Shown here: in pieces, positions 21,644-35,620 of the stretch
Layout: each line of letters opens with the position of its first letter
Position numbering within the stretch: the stretch's first letter is position 1
Assembly (NCBI GenBank): GCA_019054805.1
Contig: JAHQIY010000001.1
Location: 9,872,501-9,936,500 of the forward strand
Direction: 5' to 3'
DNA: 64,000 bases
Origin: Brachionus manjavacas
Taxonomy: Eukaryota; Rotifera; Eurotatoria; Ploima; Brachionidae
Program-made: the position numbers and the translations under genes
The notes under the pieces: model-generated
Database searches by the model: none
Told to the model about the DNA's origin: nothing
What the model saw: the letters and a program-made list of their open reading frames with translations, nothing else

Positions 21644-21865
21644 CTAGTTTGTGGTGATAAGATTAGAGTCACGAGAATTAATTTTAAATAATTTTTTTTG
21701 AGACATATCATTGTTTTTTTTTATCGCTTGTTCTAGAGTCATTTTCATCTGTATCATAGTCCGAAATTTAGACACCATTAATAGCATCATAAAATAAATC
21801 ACTAAAACAAAGCCTACTTTTATTAAAATCTGAAAAACATACCTAAAAAAAAACTTTATTTGCAT
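21644..21865 (-). CDS. Possible small single-pass membrane protein
   Basis: A 73-residue frame has a hydrophobic helix (VGFVLVIYFMMLLMV) followed by a basic, polar tail ending in TTN. It lies between the Shisa-like gene and the Ig-like gene on the same strand. It could be an independent small gene or an unplaced 3' exon. Joining it to the Ig-like gene fails because the phases do not match at either candidate acceptor. Evidence is limited to the open frame and the hydrophobic segment. Confidence 0.25.
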   Translation of the reverse strand: MQIKFFFRYVFQILIKVGFVLVIYFMMLLMVSKFRTMIQMKMTLEQAIKKNNDMSQKKLFKINSRDSNLITTN

Positions 21866-22085
21866 GATGATTCCGACAATTTAATTTACCATCCATAGAA
21901 AAAAATCAAAAAATTTCTGTTCAAATTTTTTATTGAATTTTTCATTTTATTAAAATATAATTTATTTCGCGATTTATATTTAATTTTTTGAATTTTCGTT
22001 ATGACTACAATGAAAAAATTTAAAATATTTAATTTCTTGGAAACTGAGATAAGCAAAATTCATTAGATTATAAATTATTAATTGA

Positions 22086-22124
22086 CAAACGATTATATCG
22101 AAATTATATCGATACAATCGTTTG
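22086..22124. repeat. 39 bp near-perfect palindrome
   Basis: The sequence from CAAACGATT to AATCGTTTG is its own reverse complement apart from a few positions (the arms differ as TTATATCGA and TTGTATCGA). It is just downstream of the Ig-like gene. It could be a cruciform, a terminator-like hairpin for minus-strand transcription, or a small foldback. Confidence 0.75.
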
Positions 22125-22248
22125 ATTGTTAAATTATATCGAAATTTTTGAAGACAGCCCAGAAAGGAATGTAATTTTCGCTTTTTTCAAAATCAATATC
22201 CAAATCAAATATTCACTGTTATTCGTCACATTGATTAACAAAACACCT

Positions 22249-22905
22249 CTAAAAAATAATCGAAAGATCGGATTGAAAACTCAAAAATTGAACAACAGAA
22301 ATAAAGATCAAATTGGATAGAAGGTTATTTTTTTCCGATGAACCAGTATTGATAAGGCTGGAGGCTAGAATTTAAATTTAAATAAAAAAAAAAAATCATT
22401 TATTCAAACTACCTCTTTCTTGTAAATTAAGACGAATAGTTTGTGCGCACATTTCAGATAAATGAACTAGAGTGTAGTTGGTATAATAGCTTTCGTTAGC
22501 TAAATAAATGGTCAGCTTGCTAATTGATTGAACATTTGGGTCATCTATATTATCATTAACTAAAGTATGTTTAAATGGTGCCAGAAGGTCCCCTTCCAAA
22601 TTAGTTATGAGCCGCTGGTAATTTCCCAGAGTGAACTTCCAGATTAAGTCCGTAGGATTTTCGACTTTTTTAAAAAATACGCATTGAACGTCGAATGTTG
22701 AATTCAAGCTATGCTGATCTAAAGAAACAATTTCCGGTGAACATTTAAATAGTGGACCTTTAAAAATAAAATTATATTGTTTTTTTTGTTAATAGAAGAT
22801 CAAAAATTTCTTACAAATATTTGATTTAGAATAAGTAATAAAACATAACAAAAGCAAAATAAAATTTGAAATTTTTTTTGTAATAAAATTCGTTAGTGAC
22901 TTCAT
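22249..22905 (-). CDS. Secreted Ig-like glycoprotein with probable GPI-anchor tail
   Basis: Three exons, 22815-22905, 22413-22757 and 22249-22364, all joined in phase 1, give 183 residues. Exon 1 encodes a signal peptide with the core FILLLLCFITY. Exon 2 is one extracellular domain of about 110 residues with beta-strand-like sequence, cysteines spaced as in Ig-like folds (FDVQC and SEMC) and N-glycosylation sequons NST, NES and NYT. Exon 3 has a small-residue stretch (SSLINTGSSEK) followed by a hydrophobic C-terminal segment (LLSNLIFISVVQFLSF), which resembles a GPI-attachment signal; a transmembrane anchor is the alternative. The exact family is not recognised and the Ig call is by pattern only. 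It neighbours the Shisa-like receptor adaptor on the same strand. Confidence 0.6.
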
Positions 22906-24599
22906 TCCTGAGGCTGATTTCCAAATTCGCTTGTTTATAATAACCAAAATTTTGCTTTCAAAACACTTATTTGTCCAATTTCATTCAAAAAATAAAATCA
23001 ACTGATTCTTTAATGTAGCTAATCATCTAAAAAAAAAGGATAAATTCTAATTAAAAAAAGTTAAAGCAAAAACTCATATAGAGAGGATTTATTAGAAAAT
23101 AAAAAACAAAATTTGATTGATATCGGTTCATTACCTAGAGTACACGAGGTCTAGAGTCTTTTCTAGCTGTTAATTTGGTTCATATTAAATTTCAAGATTA
23201 ATTACCACATAGTAACTACTACTCCCGAACGGGCAATTCTCTTTTCTTAAAGTGGTTTAAAATTTCAAAAGTCTTGTATAAATATTTTGCTCATTTAAAA
23301 GCTTTGTAATCTTGGCCGAAAAACATAATAACCACTTGGATATCTGAGTTGTTAATTTTTGCATAATGATAAAAAATATATTTTTTACAATAAATAACAA
23401 GTTTAGAGATTAAAAAATTTGAATTCGTTTAATTTCATTCAACTGACTATTTATGTCATTGAAAACCAAGTACAAAACTATTTTTACTAAATCTCTTGCT
23501 TTAATCTTCATATTCATTTTTCTTTAAAAAACTAGATTTTAAATTAACAAAATTACGAACCCTCTTCTTTTTTTTAACAGGTTACTCATATGCTCAAAAT
23601 CACAAGATTTTGAAATTCTAAGATAACTTTGAAATATAAAAAAAAACAAATAAGTTTGCTCTCAACAAAATGATTTGTTTTTTGTTCGAACAAGATTCGG
23701 TAATTTGTTTAGAAATTAAGACAAAATTAATATTGATGAAACTAAAATTTAAAAGTGCATTCTAAAAGTACTTCTCGCTTGAGTTTGTAGTTGATTTCAC
23801 TTTTTGTTCCAAATCAAATAAAAAGTTCGGTAAACAGAAATGAAATGGAATTTTTGAATATCGATCAATCTGGGCAAAAATTGATTTAAACAACGATGGA
23901 AAATATATTTTTTTAAATCAATAACTAAAATAATAAATTCTAAACAAAATTGTGATTAAATTTTTTTTCAAATTTTTAAAAAACCAAAAGCAAATGATTT
24001 TTAAAGAGTTTTTCTAAACACTAATTTTAAGGATAAATTCAATTGCCAAAAACATATTGAACATTAATCGAAATTCATAGAACTAAATCTATTGCAGCTG
24101 ACCGGCACATTGTAGCCAAGTGAAAATAGGTTAAAGCTACCTTTAATTAAGAGAAAATCTAGCACTTTGATCATTTTGATTTGAACACAAAATGGAAGAG
24201 AAAAAGACTTCTAAAAAGATAATTAGTTTGAAAATTGATCAAATATTTAATATTTATTGAAGAAAAAAGTTGGTCAGTGATTGAAAACCATTTTTACCGA
24301 CCATTTTCGAGAAAAAAAAACGCCTAGAAAATAAACTCAAGTTCATAAATCATATTTTGCATTTCAATAAACAACAAGAATAAATCAACTAGATATAATT
24401 AAAACTATCTATGATATACCAAGTTCGAAGTGCTTAACATTTCAATACAAACCCCGTAGTATTCATTTGAAATTCAATTATACACTTATTCATATATTAT
24501 TTTTGCCAAGACATTTAATTTCTATACTCTAAATCTAAATACCTTCGGAGAACCTTTAATGAAATATTCATTAGATTTTGCATGTGGATATCAAAAAAT

Positions 24600-24720
24600 C
24601 TAAATGCCACATTGGATCATTAAGCTGTTGGCTTGAGAGCTTAGGGTTTTTAGTGAACTGACGGCGCGCTTCTGGACAAATCTTAGAGGCGTCCGCTAGC
24701 TTTTCCAAATCTCATGATAT
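24600..24720. other. GC-richer island in AT-rich DNA
   Basis: About 120 bp has clearly higher GC content than its surroundings, with GACGGCGCGCTTCTGG and AGGCGTCCGCTAGC. There is no long open frame. It does not fold by eye into a tRNA. It may be a regulatory element, an ncRNA gene or a repeat remnant. Confidence 0.35.
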
Positions 24721-25654
24721 TTAGCCAAAAGGTTAAATTTTAGCTTTGAATAATCTTGAATCTCAACTTATTCTCTTAATTAATAATTCTCACATGCACA
24801 AACTAAATAAACTATATTGAATTTCATTTTTTGTTTTTGACAAAAAAAAGTCTAACATTTCCTAGTTATCATATGTCGAACTTATCGAGTCAATCAAGCA
24901 TAGAATTACTGATAAAATGAATTGTTTGTGACGTTTTTATTTTTGTCAAAATACCAAAGATTAATTTAAAATTAAATCTCTGATTAAATGTTCAAAATTA
25001 TCGATTAAATTCCGATCTTGTCCATGCCTTATTTGCCAATAGTTCTGTCCTTAATGAATCATTAATTCCTAGATTTCGAGGTCCTAATTAACCGACCGAA
25101 GCACTATGCTAATGTTCATGAATCTTTAATTTTGTAGCCGTAATTTGCCTAGAATATAAACTAGTTTTATAGTAATGACTTTTTATGAGCTTTTTTTTCA
25201 CATAAAATAAAACTACTTTAAATATTTTGTCGGTGGACTCTCGGAATGGATAGATGGTAATTAAATTTTTATGAGGTCTCATTTTAGTTACGAAAAAAAA
25301 CCCTAAGATAAATTTTTTTGAATTCGAAAATTCTTAAAATTCTTTATTTTTAATTTCGGCTTAGTATCGTTATCGAAGTTGAGATAAAATTTTATGAATA
25401 ATTTAATAAATATTTATCTATATTTATATTTTTCTATGCTAAATTACGGATGTCAGATTTTTATTTATCCCAATTTAGCTAGACTAAATATTAAACAGTG
25501 AGACAAAATTTCGCACTAGCATTATTATTTTTAAATCCTTAGATTTTATATTTTAAAAAATTCAACCAGAAAGATTGGATTTAATTTTTTTGTTGCACCT
25601 CAAATGCTTTAATAATAAAAGATAACATTTATGAATAAACTCTAAATTGTATTG

Positions 25655-25715
25655 TTATCTTTTATTACATTATTACTACATTATTACATTATTGCTTATC
25701 TTTTATTATTACTTA
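25655..25715. repeat. ATT/ACATT microsatellite
   Basis: Short repeats of TTATTACA and TTATT, bracketed by two copies of TTATCTTTTATTA. Low complexity; no function inferred. Confidence 0.6.
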
Positions 25716-28700
25716 TTTAATCGATAAATAAGCTTATCGCTATTATTTTATATTTTTCGACTCATAACTGATGATAAATGTTAGACCTCAATTGTTCTTT
25801 TGAAAAAAAATTAACATTGCCTTAGCTTGGTACTTGATTCAGTCTTTGCTCGAATGAACCTGTAAGCCATTTTGAACACCACATTTAAGTTTATGTTTAA
25901 ACGGATAATTGAAATTAAAATGACGTTTTTTGCTAATTTATCATCTTTTTGAACCAGTTTATAAATTTAAAATAATCAATGCGAAATCATTGCCTACTGA
26001 TAAAATTGCCGACTTGTCTTACTAAAATAAATATTAATTAATTTAAATAAGATCTAGATTTATAAAAATCGAAAAAAATTTTAACAATAAATCAATTCTT
26101 AAAGCCACCTGAAAATGGACTTCAACTTGCTGGCTTTATTTCTTAGAGGCAGTCAAAAAACCAGCTAGGACAAACGTAGTATTATTGAAATTGTTACGTG
26201 ATGGTAGAGTCAATCTTTCACTTAGCAGAATCCAAAATGCGGAAATATTCTTCCAATAATCATGAGAGTCACTTTCGAGTATTCCAGTGTATTAGTCAGA
26301 ATAAAAACAACATAGAACAAAAAACGCATCTATGTTTTTAGAAATTCATTTTAACGATTTCCTGCTATTTGAAATTAGAACAATAATTTATCTAAATAGA
26401 GGAAATAGATGAATTTTTTTTTAAATTCTTTCGAGTATAATAATTTATTTGAAATCGTAGAAAAATTAATTAAAACCCATTACTTTCTATTTATTTTAGC
26501 CGAATGTGTCTTAAAAGCTAAAATAATTGTAAGATATGCCCAAGCTTAAAATGCTAAAGGATCTTTTAAAATTCGATAAAGTAACTTTTACTAATAGCAT
26601 ATCAAGTAGTAAAATTACACAAAATTTGACGCAATTTACTACATCGTGAATAAATCTAAATACTTTACAGTGTCTAGCTATTGCAAATTTTTTATTCATT
26701 AAAATTTATTCTAAATTTTAATCATTTTGATTTGGAAAAAACTTTGGTCTTGTTATTTTAACTATTTAGAAATGTCTGGATAGAAATTTGAATTTTAATT
26801 AATTTTTTTAAGTGATTAATTAAATAACCTTTTCGAATAGAACTTATAATCTTTTTTGCTTTATTTCCTTAAGATATATAATGTCATAACAAAACTGGAG
26901 TTTTGACTATTGGCTCATTAGTGCATGACTTTACTCAAGGGACAGCTTAAATAAATAATAAAAAAAAATTGTATCCTATTAATCAATTTAAATTGATCCT
27001 AATAAAAAAATGTCAAATGTGCTCTTCTTTGATCAAATAAATATTCATTTGTTCAGTTGGACTTCTTTTTTTTAAATAAACCTAAACAAACTGAAAAAAT
27101 TTAATATTTTTTTCTCAAGAAATTAGAAATGGAATCTAAATTCTGCCTCTAATTCTGGTGATATTTATTTCCAAAATAGATACGGATATAATTAGAAAAG
27201 ATCATTGAATGCCAACTATAAAAAATTGAATCATATATTAATTCTCTTAATAAAATATAATGTTATTTTTCGAATTACAATTATCTGTTTATGGTCTTGT
27301 AGATACTGACATAACATAGGAATTTCGAAAAAATAACCCTATTCTAATTGTAATATTGAACTGATTGTAATGATATGTACACGACAAGAAATCGCTTAAA
27401 ATAAGCTACAAAAAAATTAATTAGAAAATTTTGTTTTTAAACTAGGACATGGACAAAAAGTTTTTTTCAAAAAGAGTTTATAACCGAAAATGTATACATT
27501 TCCTTAGCTCGTTTTAAATTAATTGGAAGCAAGAAACTATAAAAAAAAACTTGTTTATTATTTAAAAAAGGAAGCCTTAGTTAAATACTGGCCAAAAAAT
27601 ATATATCATTTGATTGAAGTCTACCAGGTATCAAAAGTCATACACAATTTATGAGAAACGGTTTTGCCACGATAAGCCAAATCAACTATCAAAACAATCA
27701 TTTTGTATTTATAAATCGTAGTTGCCTAAGAAACTTTTCAAAATTTAAAATTTTTGGACTCGTTTTAAACAATTCTAAATATGGACTAGTTAATCTTTTG
27801 ATTATTTTAAAATTTTTCGCCGAAGCCTAAAATATAAAAAAAACTTAAGTATCACTTGTGTAAGTGTTTGTTCTTTCGAGCACAAATATCTTCATTTATA
27901 GATAATCTGGGAGTATTTTATTTAATTAATAGATCATAAATTTAACTATAATTTTATGTATAAAATTTTATTTTTTCTTGAAATAAAATCAAATCACTTA
28001 TCTAATTTGAAACAATAAAAAAAATAGAAAAAAAAACAACAACTTATTATTCAAATGCATTAATAATTTAAAAAATTAAATTTCTGGATCTGGTATAATT
28101 TAAAATTCGAATAAAAGCTTTTACTATTTGAAAACTTTCAAAAGTTTCAAAAGCTCAATTAACAAAAATAAATAATTTGTTGCGTTGTGTTTTATTAAGA
28201 GAACTTTAGTCTGAACGAATTCAACATGTTTTGCCATTAATTGAGTCAATATTTTTCATTTTAATGACTTAATATTGAAATATTTTTAGTTTAAAATAAT
28301 AGATTTATTCTAAAAATAACTGTTCAAGAGAAGTTTTTACTTAATGATTAATCAATTTCAAGTCATTTAAAGAAAAAAGATTTAAAGCACTCACGAGTCT
28401 TGAGTAAAAAAAATTCATTTTCTTCAAAGACTAATCTATTAATTTTAGTGCTTTTAAACTATTGAAGAGAATTTGTAGCTTTTGATTTATAGTCAAACTA
28501 AAAATCGAATGCAAATACAAAATTAAATATTTTTTTCGAAATATTAGTAAAATATAAAGAAATAGCACAGTTCATTTAATCTTAATTAAGTGAGCTAAAA
28601 CGAGGCAATTAAAATTTTAGTTCATGAATTTACTGATTCGATGTATGACAAGGTGTTTGAATTTTATCGGAAAATAAAATCATGTTCGGTTAAACAGATA

Positions 28701-31700
28701 CGAAAAGGAAATTTTAAAAATAAATGTTTTTAAGCAATTGTGACTCTATTTTGCACGAATAAATCTGACAATTTAACTTTAAAAATTAATCACATTAGGA
28801 CACTCGGATCAAGTGAACAAAAAATCAGATGGCCAACAAAGTCAGGAAAAGATTGAAATTTAAAACTTCAATCAACTGGCTTAAATAAAAATAAACTACG
28901 ACATTTTTTTTCGTCTTAAATATTACATCCGCAAAATATGCTTTTTAACCACAATTAGAAAATGATTTTCTCTCTGACAACTCAATTGAAATACGGGACA
29001 TTACTTATTTTGTTTAAAATAAGACTTTGCTTCTGATCAGTTATCAAAAAATTGCATTCATTTATCCTTTTTAAAACAAAATTTGTTTTATGAGATCAAT
29101 TTGAAAAAAAAGAGAGTAAGTGGGTTTTAAATTCATCTGTCAAACTAGGTAAATGATGGTTGAAAGATTTAGTTTAATTTGGGAAAAATTTCTCTGTTAA
29201 TTTAAAAAAATAATAATCAATAAAGCTTAGGAAATAAATAAAAAATATCTAAACAAACTTAATAAGGATTAGTCACCTTTATTTAAAGATTTAATTGCAT
29301 GATTTATCTCATCATAAAACCTAAATCTAAATTTTGACTAAAAAAACAATAAAAAAAAATATTAAAAAAATAAAAAATCGAAGCAAACACACTGCCTGTG
29401 ATTTTTTTTATAAATATAAAAAATTGACCAGACAAACTCAAATAAGAACTTAGGCAAATTTAGTCAGACCTTCAATTGGTCAAATTTAGTCTCTTGTAAA
29501 GCATCTCAAATATTTGTTTCTTATCAAATTTAAAATTCCGAGTTCTAAATTTCAATATAAAAGCCGAAATATTTGAGGATTTCTAACGAAAGTTTTTTGT
29601 TAAGTTCTGGACATAAATTTAAACTCAAAGTCAAAAACTTTATTAAAAATCAATAAAAAAATTCTAAAACGACTAGTGGAAGATTTTGTTTGTTTTAATA
29701 AATGTGTTGTCTGTGAATGTGTTTGCATTTTTAGCTCGGAATAAAAAAAACTTCAAAAAAATATCGATTAAATAGTTTAAATATTTCATCATTTGGAAAA
29801 TTCTTTAATTAAAAAAAGTCTTGCCCACAAAGTTTGTTCCGAAATCACAAACTTAATTTTTAATTTCAATTTTATTTTAATGACCTTGTTAACTTAACTT
29901 AATATAAAATTTACCTGATAAGCAAATGGTTCTAATTAAAATAGTTTTAAGTGCTTCACATGCCTTCACAATTTTGTTCCAAATTTAAATTGACGTGATT
30001 TATAATTTCAGATATCCTAGTTTTTTTTAAACTGGTCCTTTAAATGTGAAATGTAGAATAAAAAAATTTAAAGAGCGACTTGTTCTAGATCCACTCTAAA
30101 CTTGAAGACTTAAGAAAATTGCTTTAAACATTTTTTCCAAAACGGAAAATAAACTTAAATTTTGAATTTTACCAAAACATGAAATTATTAGTAAGCAAAT
30201 CTACTGAGATAAAGAAAAGATTTTTAATAAAAATTTCATTGAAATAATAATAGAAGCCATTGACTTGATGGAAATTATGTGACTTAGAGTTAAGGGTTTG
30301 AATTTTGAATTCGAATTGATCATATTATCACGTATTTTAAAAATATTTTATTGAAATAAAATAGCAAAATTATTATAATAAAAAAATCCTAAATCATTGG
30401 ATTTTTTATATATCCCTTAGTTTATTTTAAAACACTCAAGGATTTTTTCTAAGGTTTTATTTGAAAAATGCTTTAGGAATGTGCGAAAAAAAACATCTTT
30501 TATTTAGGCCATAAGAAAATTTTCTACTTCCTTAATCTCAATAAGAGAAGAATTGCATTTCAATTAATTTAGATAGAAAACTTGCTAGAATTTATAACAA
30601 AAGAGTCGTTCGAGTGAAATTTTAAATAAGAGATAATATTTTAAGCATAAAGAACCGACCGAAACCTTATGCAATTAAATAAATAAAACAGAATTAAGTT
30701 CTTCTTTTAAACTAGGTTATTATTTAAAATCCACGGATAAAAAAAAACAAATTAAACAATTCAAACCCCTATTGACTCTAATGCTCATTCAAAGCTTTGC
30801 AAAATAAATAGACTCTTTACTTGAAGATATTTTTTTTTTCATAAAAAAATAAAATCTCTATGTATGTAAATTTCGTAAAACTAAAATCAACCCATTTATT
30901 ATTTTCTTCCATTAAAACTACTATTTAAATATTTTAATAATTCAAATCTTATCAATACAATTTAAAAATTTAGTGATTAAGCTAAACACTACCTTATTTT
31001 ATTCTGAATCAAAAATTTTTAGGGAACAAATAATTCTAAAATTTAATATTTTGATGCTAATCTAGTCACACTTGTTAAAATTGAGCAATAAAAAAATAAA
31101 TTCTAAGAACACTTAGCTTGTTTACTTAATTAGCTATTGAAACTTACAAATAAAATCCGATAAAACACTGTGATGCTTGGCGAAGAAAATGTGAAGAAAG
31201 TCTGCCACAATTGCACTGGAGCTAAATATGGATTAGTGTTTGTAAAGCCTCTTTCAATTCTACTAATAATTTTAATGAAAATAATTGAATTAGATTATTT
31301 AAAAAAATGTATTAGCTTTAAAAAAATTATCTTGTCCCAATCGAGACCTTTTCAAATTTTTATGTGAACATTTCGTTTTAATTTTGTCTTTTGATATAGT
31401 TTAATATAATTAAATCAAATTAAAGAAATCGCTTTTCATGTTTCATTTCCTAAGATTTTTCGATAATTTTTTTGATTACCTGAAAATTTTTAATTTTCTA
31501 AATAAAAATTAAGTAGTTTTATTTAAAAAATGAACTTCAATCTATAATTTTATATTTTCAATGTTTTAGTTTACAGCAAACATTAAACTTTAATATTAAG
31601 TCATCTAAATTTAGAAGCTTTATTGCTGAATATTTGTGCATCGGCTAAAGAATAAATGTTATAAATATTTGTTGCCGTATATTTCTAAAACACATAATTC

Positions 31701-33497
31701 TGTATACTTTCTGATCTATCGGTCAAAATGTACATCTATTTATTTTTGCAGCTTGAGTTGCCTCCATAGCATTTTGAGTTACACAATAACTGTAATTTTT
31801 ACAACCGAATTGATTTATCATTGATTGACCAGGACGAGTGCATTTCAGCGTGCTTAGACCGATTATTCATTTATTGCTAGGCTCACAATAAAGGTTTTAT
31901 CTTGTTTAGCTCAATTGAACAATCTTTTACCATTGTCAATATCAATGATAAGACAAATCAAGCTCTGAGCCTCAAGGAGATCTTTATCATCATTTAATAT
32001 TTTAAAATGTAAAAATCATTTACATATAACTGATAGAAAATTTACTAGTAAAAATCAAAATACGATTTTTCTCTTTTTGTTTTATTTTCTACAGATATAC
32101 AAGAAAAGTTATATATTAATGTTATTAAATGATTTGCTATTATATATATTTATGTACTGTTAAAGCTTATTTTAGTTTTAAATTATGGTTTTTAAATAGA
32201 TTGATTATTAAATTTGAAAATAATTTGTCACCATCTGACTGTTCTAATAATAATATTTAAAAATTGATTGACTCTTTAAAAAGTTAAAATTAGTATTCCT
32301 TATATTTCCTGATTAGAAAAGTAATTTGATTAATGATTCAAAAATATTCCAAAATACAATGAAAAATCGTTTGAAAAAATTAATTTCATTTTCTATAATA
32401 ATGCTTCAAATCATGAACCGTGATATCAGAGATATTAATTTCTAATTTTTTAGAAATTCAAACTCAGATAATAAAATTATTATTTTAACAAATATGTTAT
32501 CCAAGAATTGTTAAGAAAATTATCAAAAAATTTATTAAACACAAAAAAATAAAGATATATGTTTGAATACGTTTTAATAAATATATATTTGTCACAGTCA
32601 AAATGTTAAATGTGTCATTTTGTAAAATGACTTTGAAAATAATGAAATTTTGCTTTTTTAACCAAGAATTTTAAAAAATTAAAAAAAATCATTAAAAAAG
32701 TTTTTAATCCTTTATCAAAAGTTAACTTGTAAAGTTTAAATCTTTTTCCCACATATATTGTTTTAATATACTTAGAAATTTGTAAATTCTTAAATTTTAC
32801 AAAAATTAAACATTACAATTCATTAAATATTACAATTTTTTGATTGAAAAATCTTCCCATGACATTTCAAGCCAAACTTGAACTCAGCTTATTTACAAAA
32901 GCATCTAATAGTTGCACATTCAAAAGTAAGAGATTATTTTAGAAATTTCTAACTATGTCTAAAAGAATGCATTGCCTTATGTGAATATATTCTTTATTTT
33001 TTCTGAAATTTTATTATTTCCCAAGTCTTTTTTACAAATTAATAGTGACATGTTCATATTTATCTTTAAAAAATTTTCAATTCATTTTTAAAATCATCGG
33101 CGAGGTAAATTTCAGTTTTATTTGAGTGGAATTTCAATGTGAATAAAATCCGATTTAATAAGCATCTTAATTAATTAAATCATTTCTAAAATAATTGTTT
33201 AAATCGCAACTATCTTGGAAAATTTTCTAAAAGTTTCTTAGATTTCAAAAATTTTAATTTCTTATTAATTTGATGGTGAATGATCTTTATTACTGAACAC
33301 TTACTTCAAATAAGACATTCATGCTTGAAAATTATGTTGAATGAAATTGAATAAAAGATTTAATAAAGAGTAAAATTTATTTTGCTTTTTAAAAATTCAA
33401 GTTGAATACTAGAAAAAAAACTATTTTTAGAAAATACAATTTTTTATTTAAATTTCATAAATTTAACTAGAATATTTTTTTTAAATTCAGAATCAAT

Positions 33498-34547
33498 ATG
33501 CTCAAAAATTTAATATGCCAAGGCTCTGGATGCTTCAATAAGTATTAAAAAATAAAAAAGTATTTATCAAATTATAAAATTTCAAAAAGATTGAATCTCA
33601 TACCAAAACAACTTAATTTTGTCAGTTTTAAAAATCAGACAACAATCTCCAACTGTCATGACGTAGAAAAATACAAGCCAATCTTCATGAATTTTTCTAC
33701 AAATGTTTCCTATCCAAAAGACTATGTTTTGAAAATGATTGACATCAAGCGTCATGAAAGAATAACAGCCTATTCATTTTTTGTCAAAGAACAGCTTAAA
33801 TCAAGTAATCACGTTGGGAAAATTGAAAAATATTCAATTTTAATAATTTAGAATCCATAAAACCGAAACGATTCAAAGATATTGCCCAAAGATGGAATTC
33901 AATGTCTGATTTAGATAAAAAAGTTTGTTTTTGGTTAAAATTTATTTTAATAGATTTATTTTATAAATATTTTTTTTAGCCGTACATTGATCTTGCTGTT
34001 AAAAACCGCGAAAATCTAACTCAACAAAAAATGAATATTTTATCAACTTTGAATAAGAACGAAGTCAAAAATTTAACATATGATATTAACAAGGAAAAAT
34101 TAAGACGTTTTTTAAAATTCAAAGAGATACGAATTAAAAAAGTATTTTTTTAAAACTCAGTAAATTTGTTTATTATTTTCAAAAGGAAAAAATTAGACAA
34201 AATGCTCCGAAGAGACCAAGCGGTGCGTTTTTTTTATACTGCGAGACTTTGGACAGAAGCGAAGCTAGTTCAAAAGATTTTGTGCGGGATGCTGCTGATA
34301 AATGGAAAAAAATGAGTGAACAAGAAAAACAGGTACTAAATAAATAAAATTGATTTTGTTATTGAGAATTTGTATTTAGAAATTCGTCGACCAAGCAAAC
34401 GAATTAATGCAACAGTACAAAAAAGATTATTCTGAATGGGAAAGCAAAATGGTTGAAAAAGGTAAAAATAATCTTATTAGAAAAAAATCTACTGCAGCTA
34501 TCGATTCAACAAGTTGGAAGAAATCACTAAACGAAAATCTGTGGTAA
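33498..34547 (+). CDS. TFAM: TFAM-like mitochondrial HMG-box transcription factor
   Basis: Six exons close in phase: 33498-33541, 33590-33804, 33852-33922, 33980-34141, 34186-34332 and 34380-34547, encoding 268 residues (animal TFAM is about 245-270). Four of the five introns are 44-57 nt. HMG box 1 spans exons 2-4, with ITAYSFFVKEQLKS and FKDIAQRWNSMSDLDK. A charged linker follows. HMG box 2 spans exons 5-6, with APKRPSGAFFLYCETLD, AADKWKKMSEQEKQKF and QQYKKDYSEWESKM. The short N terminus (MLKNLICQG) with basic and hydrophobic residues fits a mitochondrial presequence. TFAM bends and compacts mtDNA and activates its transcription. The AATTCAG at 33484-33490, 7 nt before the ATG, is a possible trans-splice or 5' UTR acceptor. 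Confidence 0.88.
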
Positions 34548-35620
34548 ATTGAGCGAGCAAAAACACACTTACCATCGATCAATCATTTTGAAAAATTGTC
34601 TTACCAAAAAGTGCTTCGCTAAAAAGAATTTTTAACAAAGACTTAATAAAACAATAATTAATTATATCATGTAACTAAATTAAATTAATCAAATTCGTAA
34701 TTCGTCTCAAAACCAATTTTTTTTAATAAAAAATGAAATCAGAAATTCAATGTTTTGTGAAAGTTTAATTTTTTTAACACTTTATAAAAGTTTATTTCTT
34801 TTACTTAATTTTTCAGACGTTTAAAAAGCTAATTCTGTTCAGAAACTTCAAAGATGAATCAATAATTTTTTTTATTGTGTAAATTAAAATATTAATTTTT
34901 TAACAAATACGATATTTAACTTTCAAAATTTAAATTTCAATAAAAATTGACAAAAAATTATGACTATACCTTTTTTTTTCAAAATTTTTCGTAAAATTAA
35001 GGAAAAAGGAAATTACTATTGGTAAAATTGGTATAAGACTGAATGATTTTTCTAACTATTCTAGAAATTTTTTTTAATGGAAAACTTAGATTTAATTAAT
35101 TTCTTTGTTTCATTGATAAATAAGTTTTTAATTTCTTTAAACTGAAAAAAATAGCACGAATATTTTATATTTTATTAAAAAAGTTTAATTCAATAGCTTA
35201 GGAATATCTTCCAAGATGCATGAAATGGTTCTTATTCGAGTCTTTTACTCTAATAGCTTAATACAAATATGGCGTAAAGATAAAATATATAAATTTTTTT
35301 ATCAAAATTAATAAAAAAAAGGAAACTTAAAAAATGCACCCCTGAATCTATTATAAAAAAAAAACATTTTGGTCAAAATCAATTATATGTCAAAAAACTT
35401 TTCTCTTTCTGCTCTTTTAAATGAGTGGTAACTTTTACTAAATGCCTTAATCTTCAAAAAAACAGTTTTAAAATGTAAAGAACAATAAAAACAATAAGAT
35501 TTTTTCTTTTTTTAGCCTAATTTAAAAAAATATTTGGTAAAATAAAATAATAACATAATTTTTGGTAAATTTGTTATTAAAGAAATAATCAAAATAATTT
35601 GTTTGAAAGTATTTTAATTA
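34548..35620. other. Intergenic, no gene seen
   Basis: AT-rich downstream region of TFAM, with AATAAA strings near 34645 (3' end candidate). No coding sequence is readable. Confidence 0.6.

Larger units (their letters stand above)
22906..33497. other. 10.6 kb without a supportable gene
   Basis: I read both strands and found no exon with recognisable family similarity. The longest open frames are about 60 codons, at 26511-26699 minus, 31170-31367 plus and 31636-31824 plus. GC-richer islands stand out at about 24600-24720, 26100-26320 and 31820-31990. An ATT-rich microsatellite lies at about 25655-25715. The TFAM promoter should lie near its end. It may be distal regulatory DNA, a very long intron of a gene with tiny exons, or decayed repeats. 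Confidence 0.5.
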
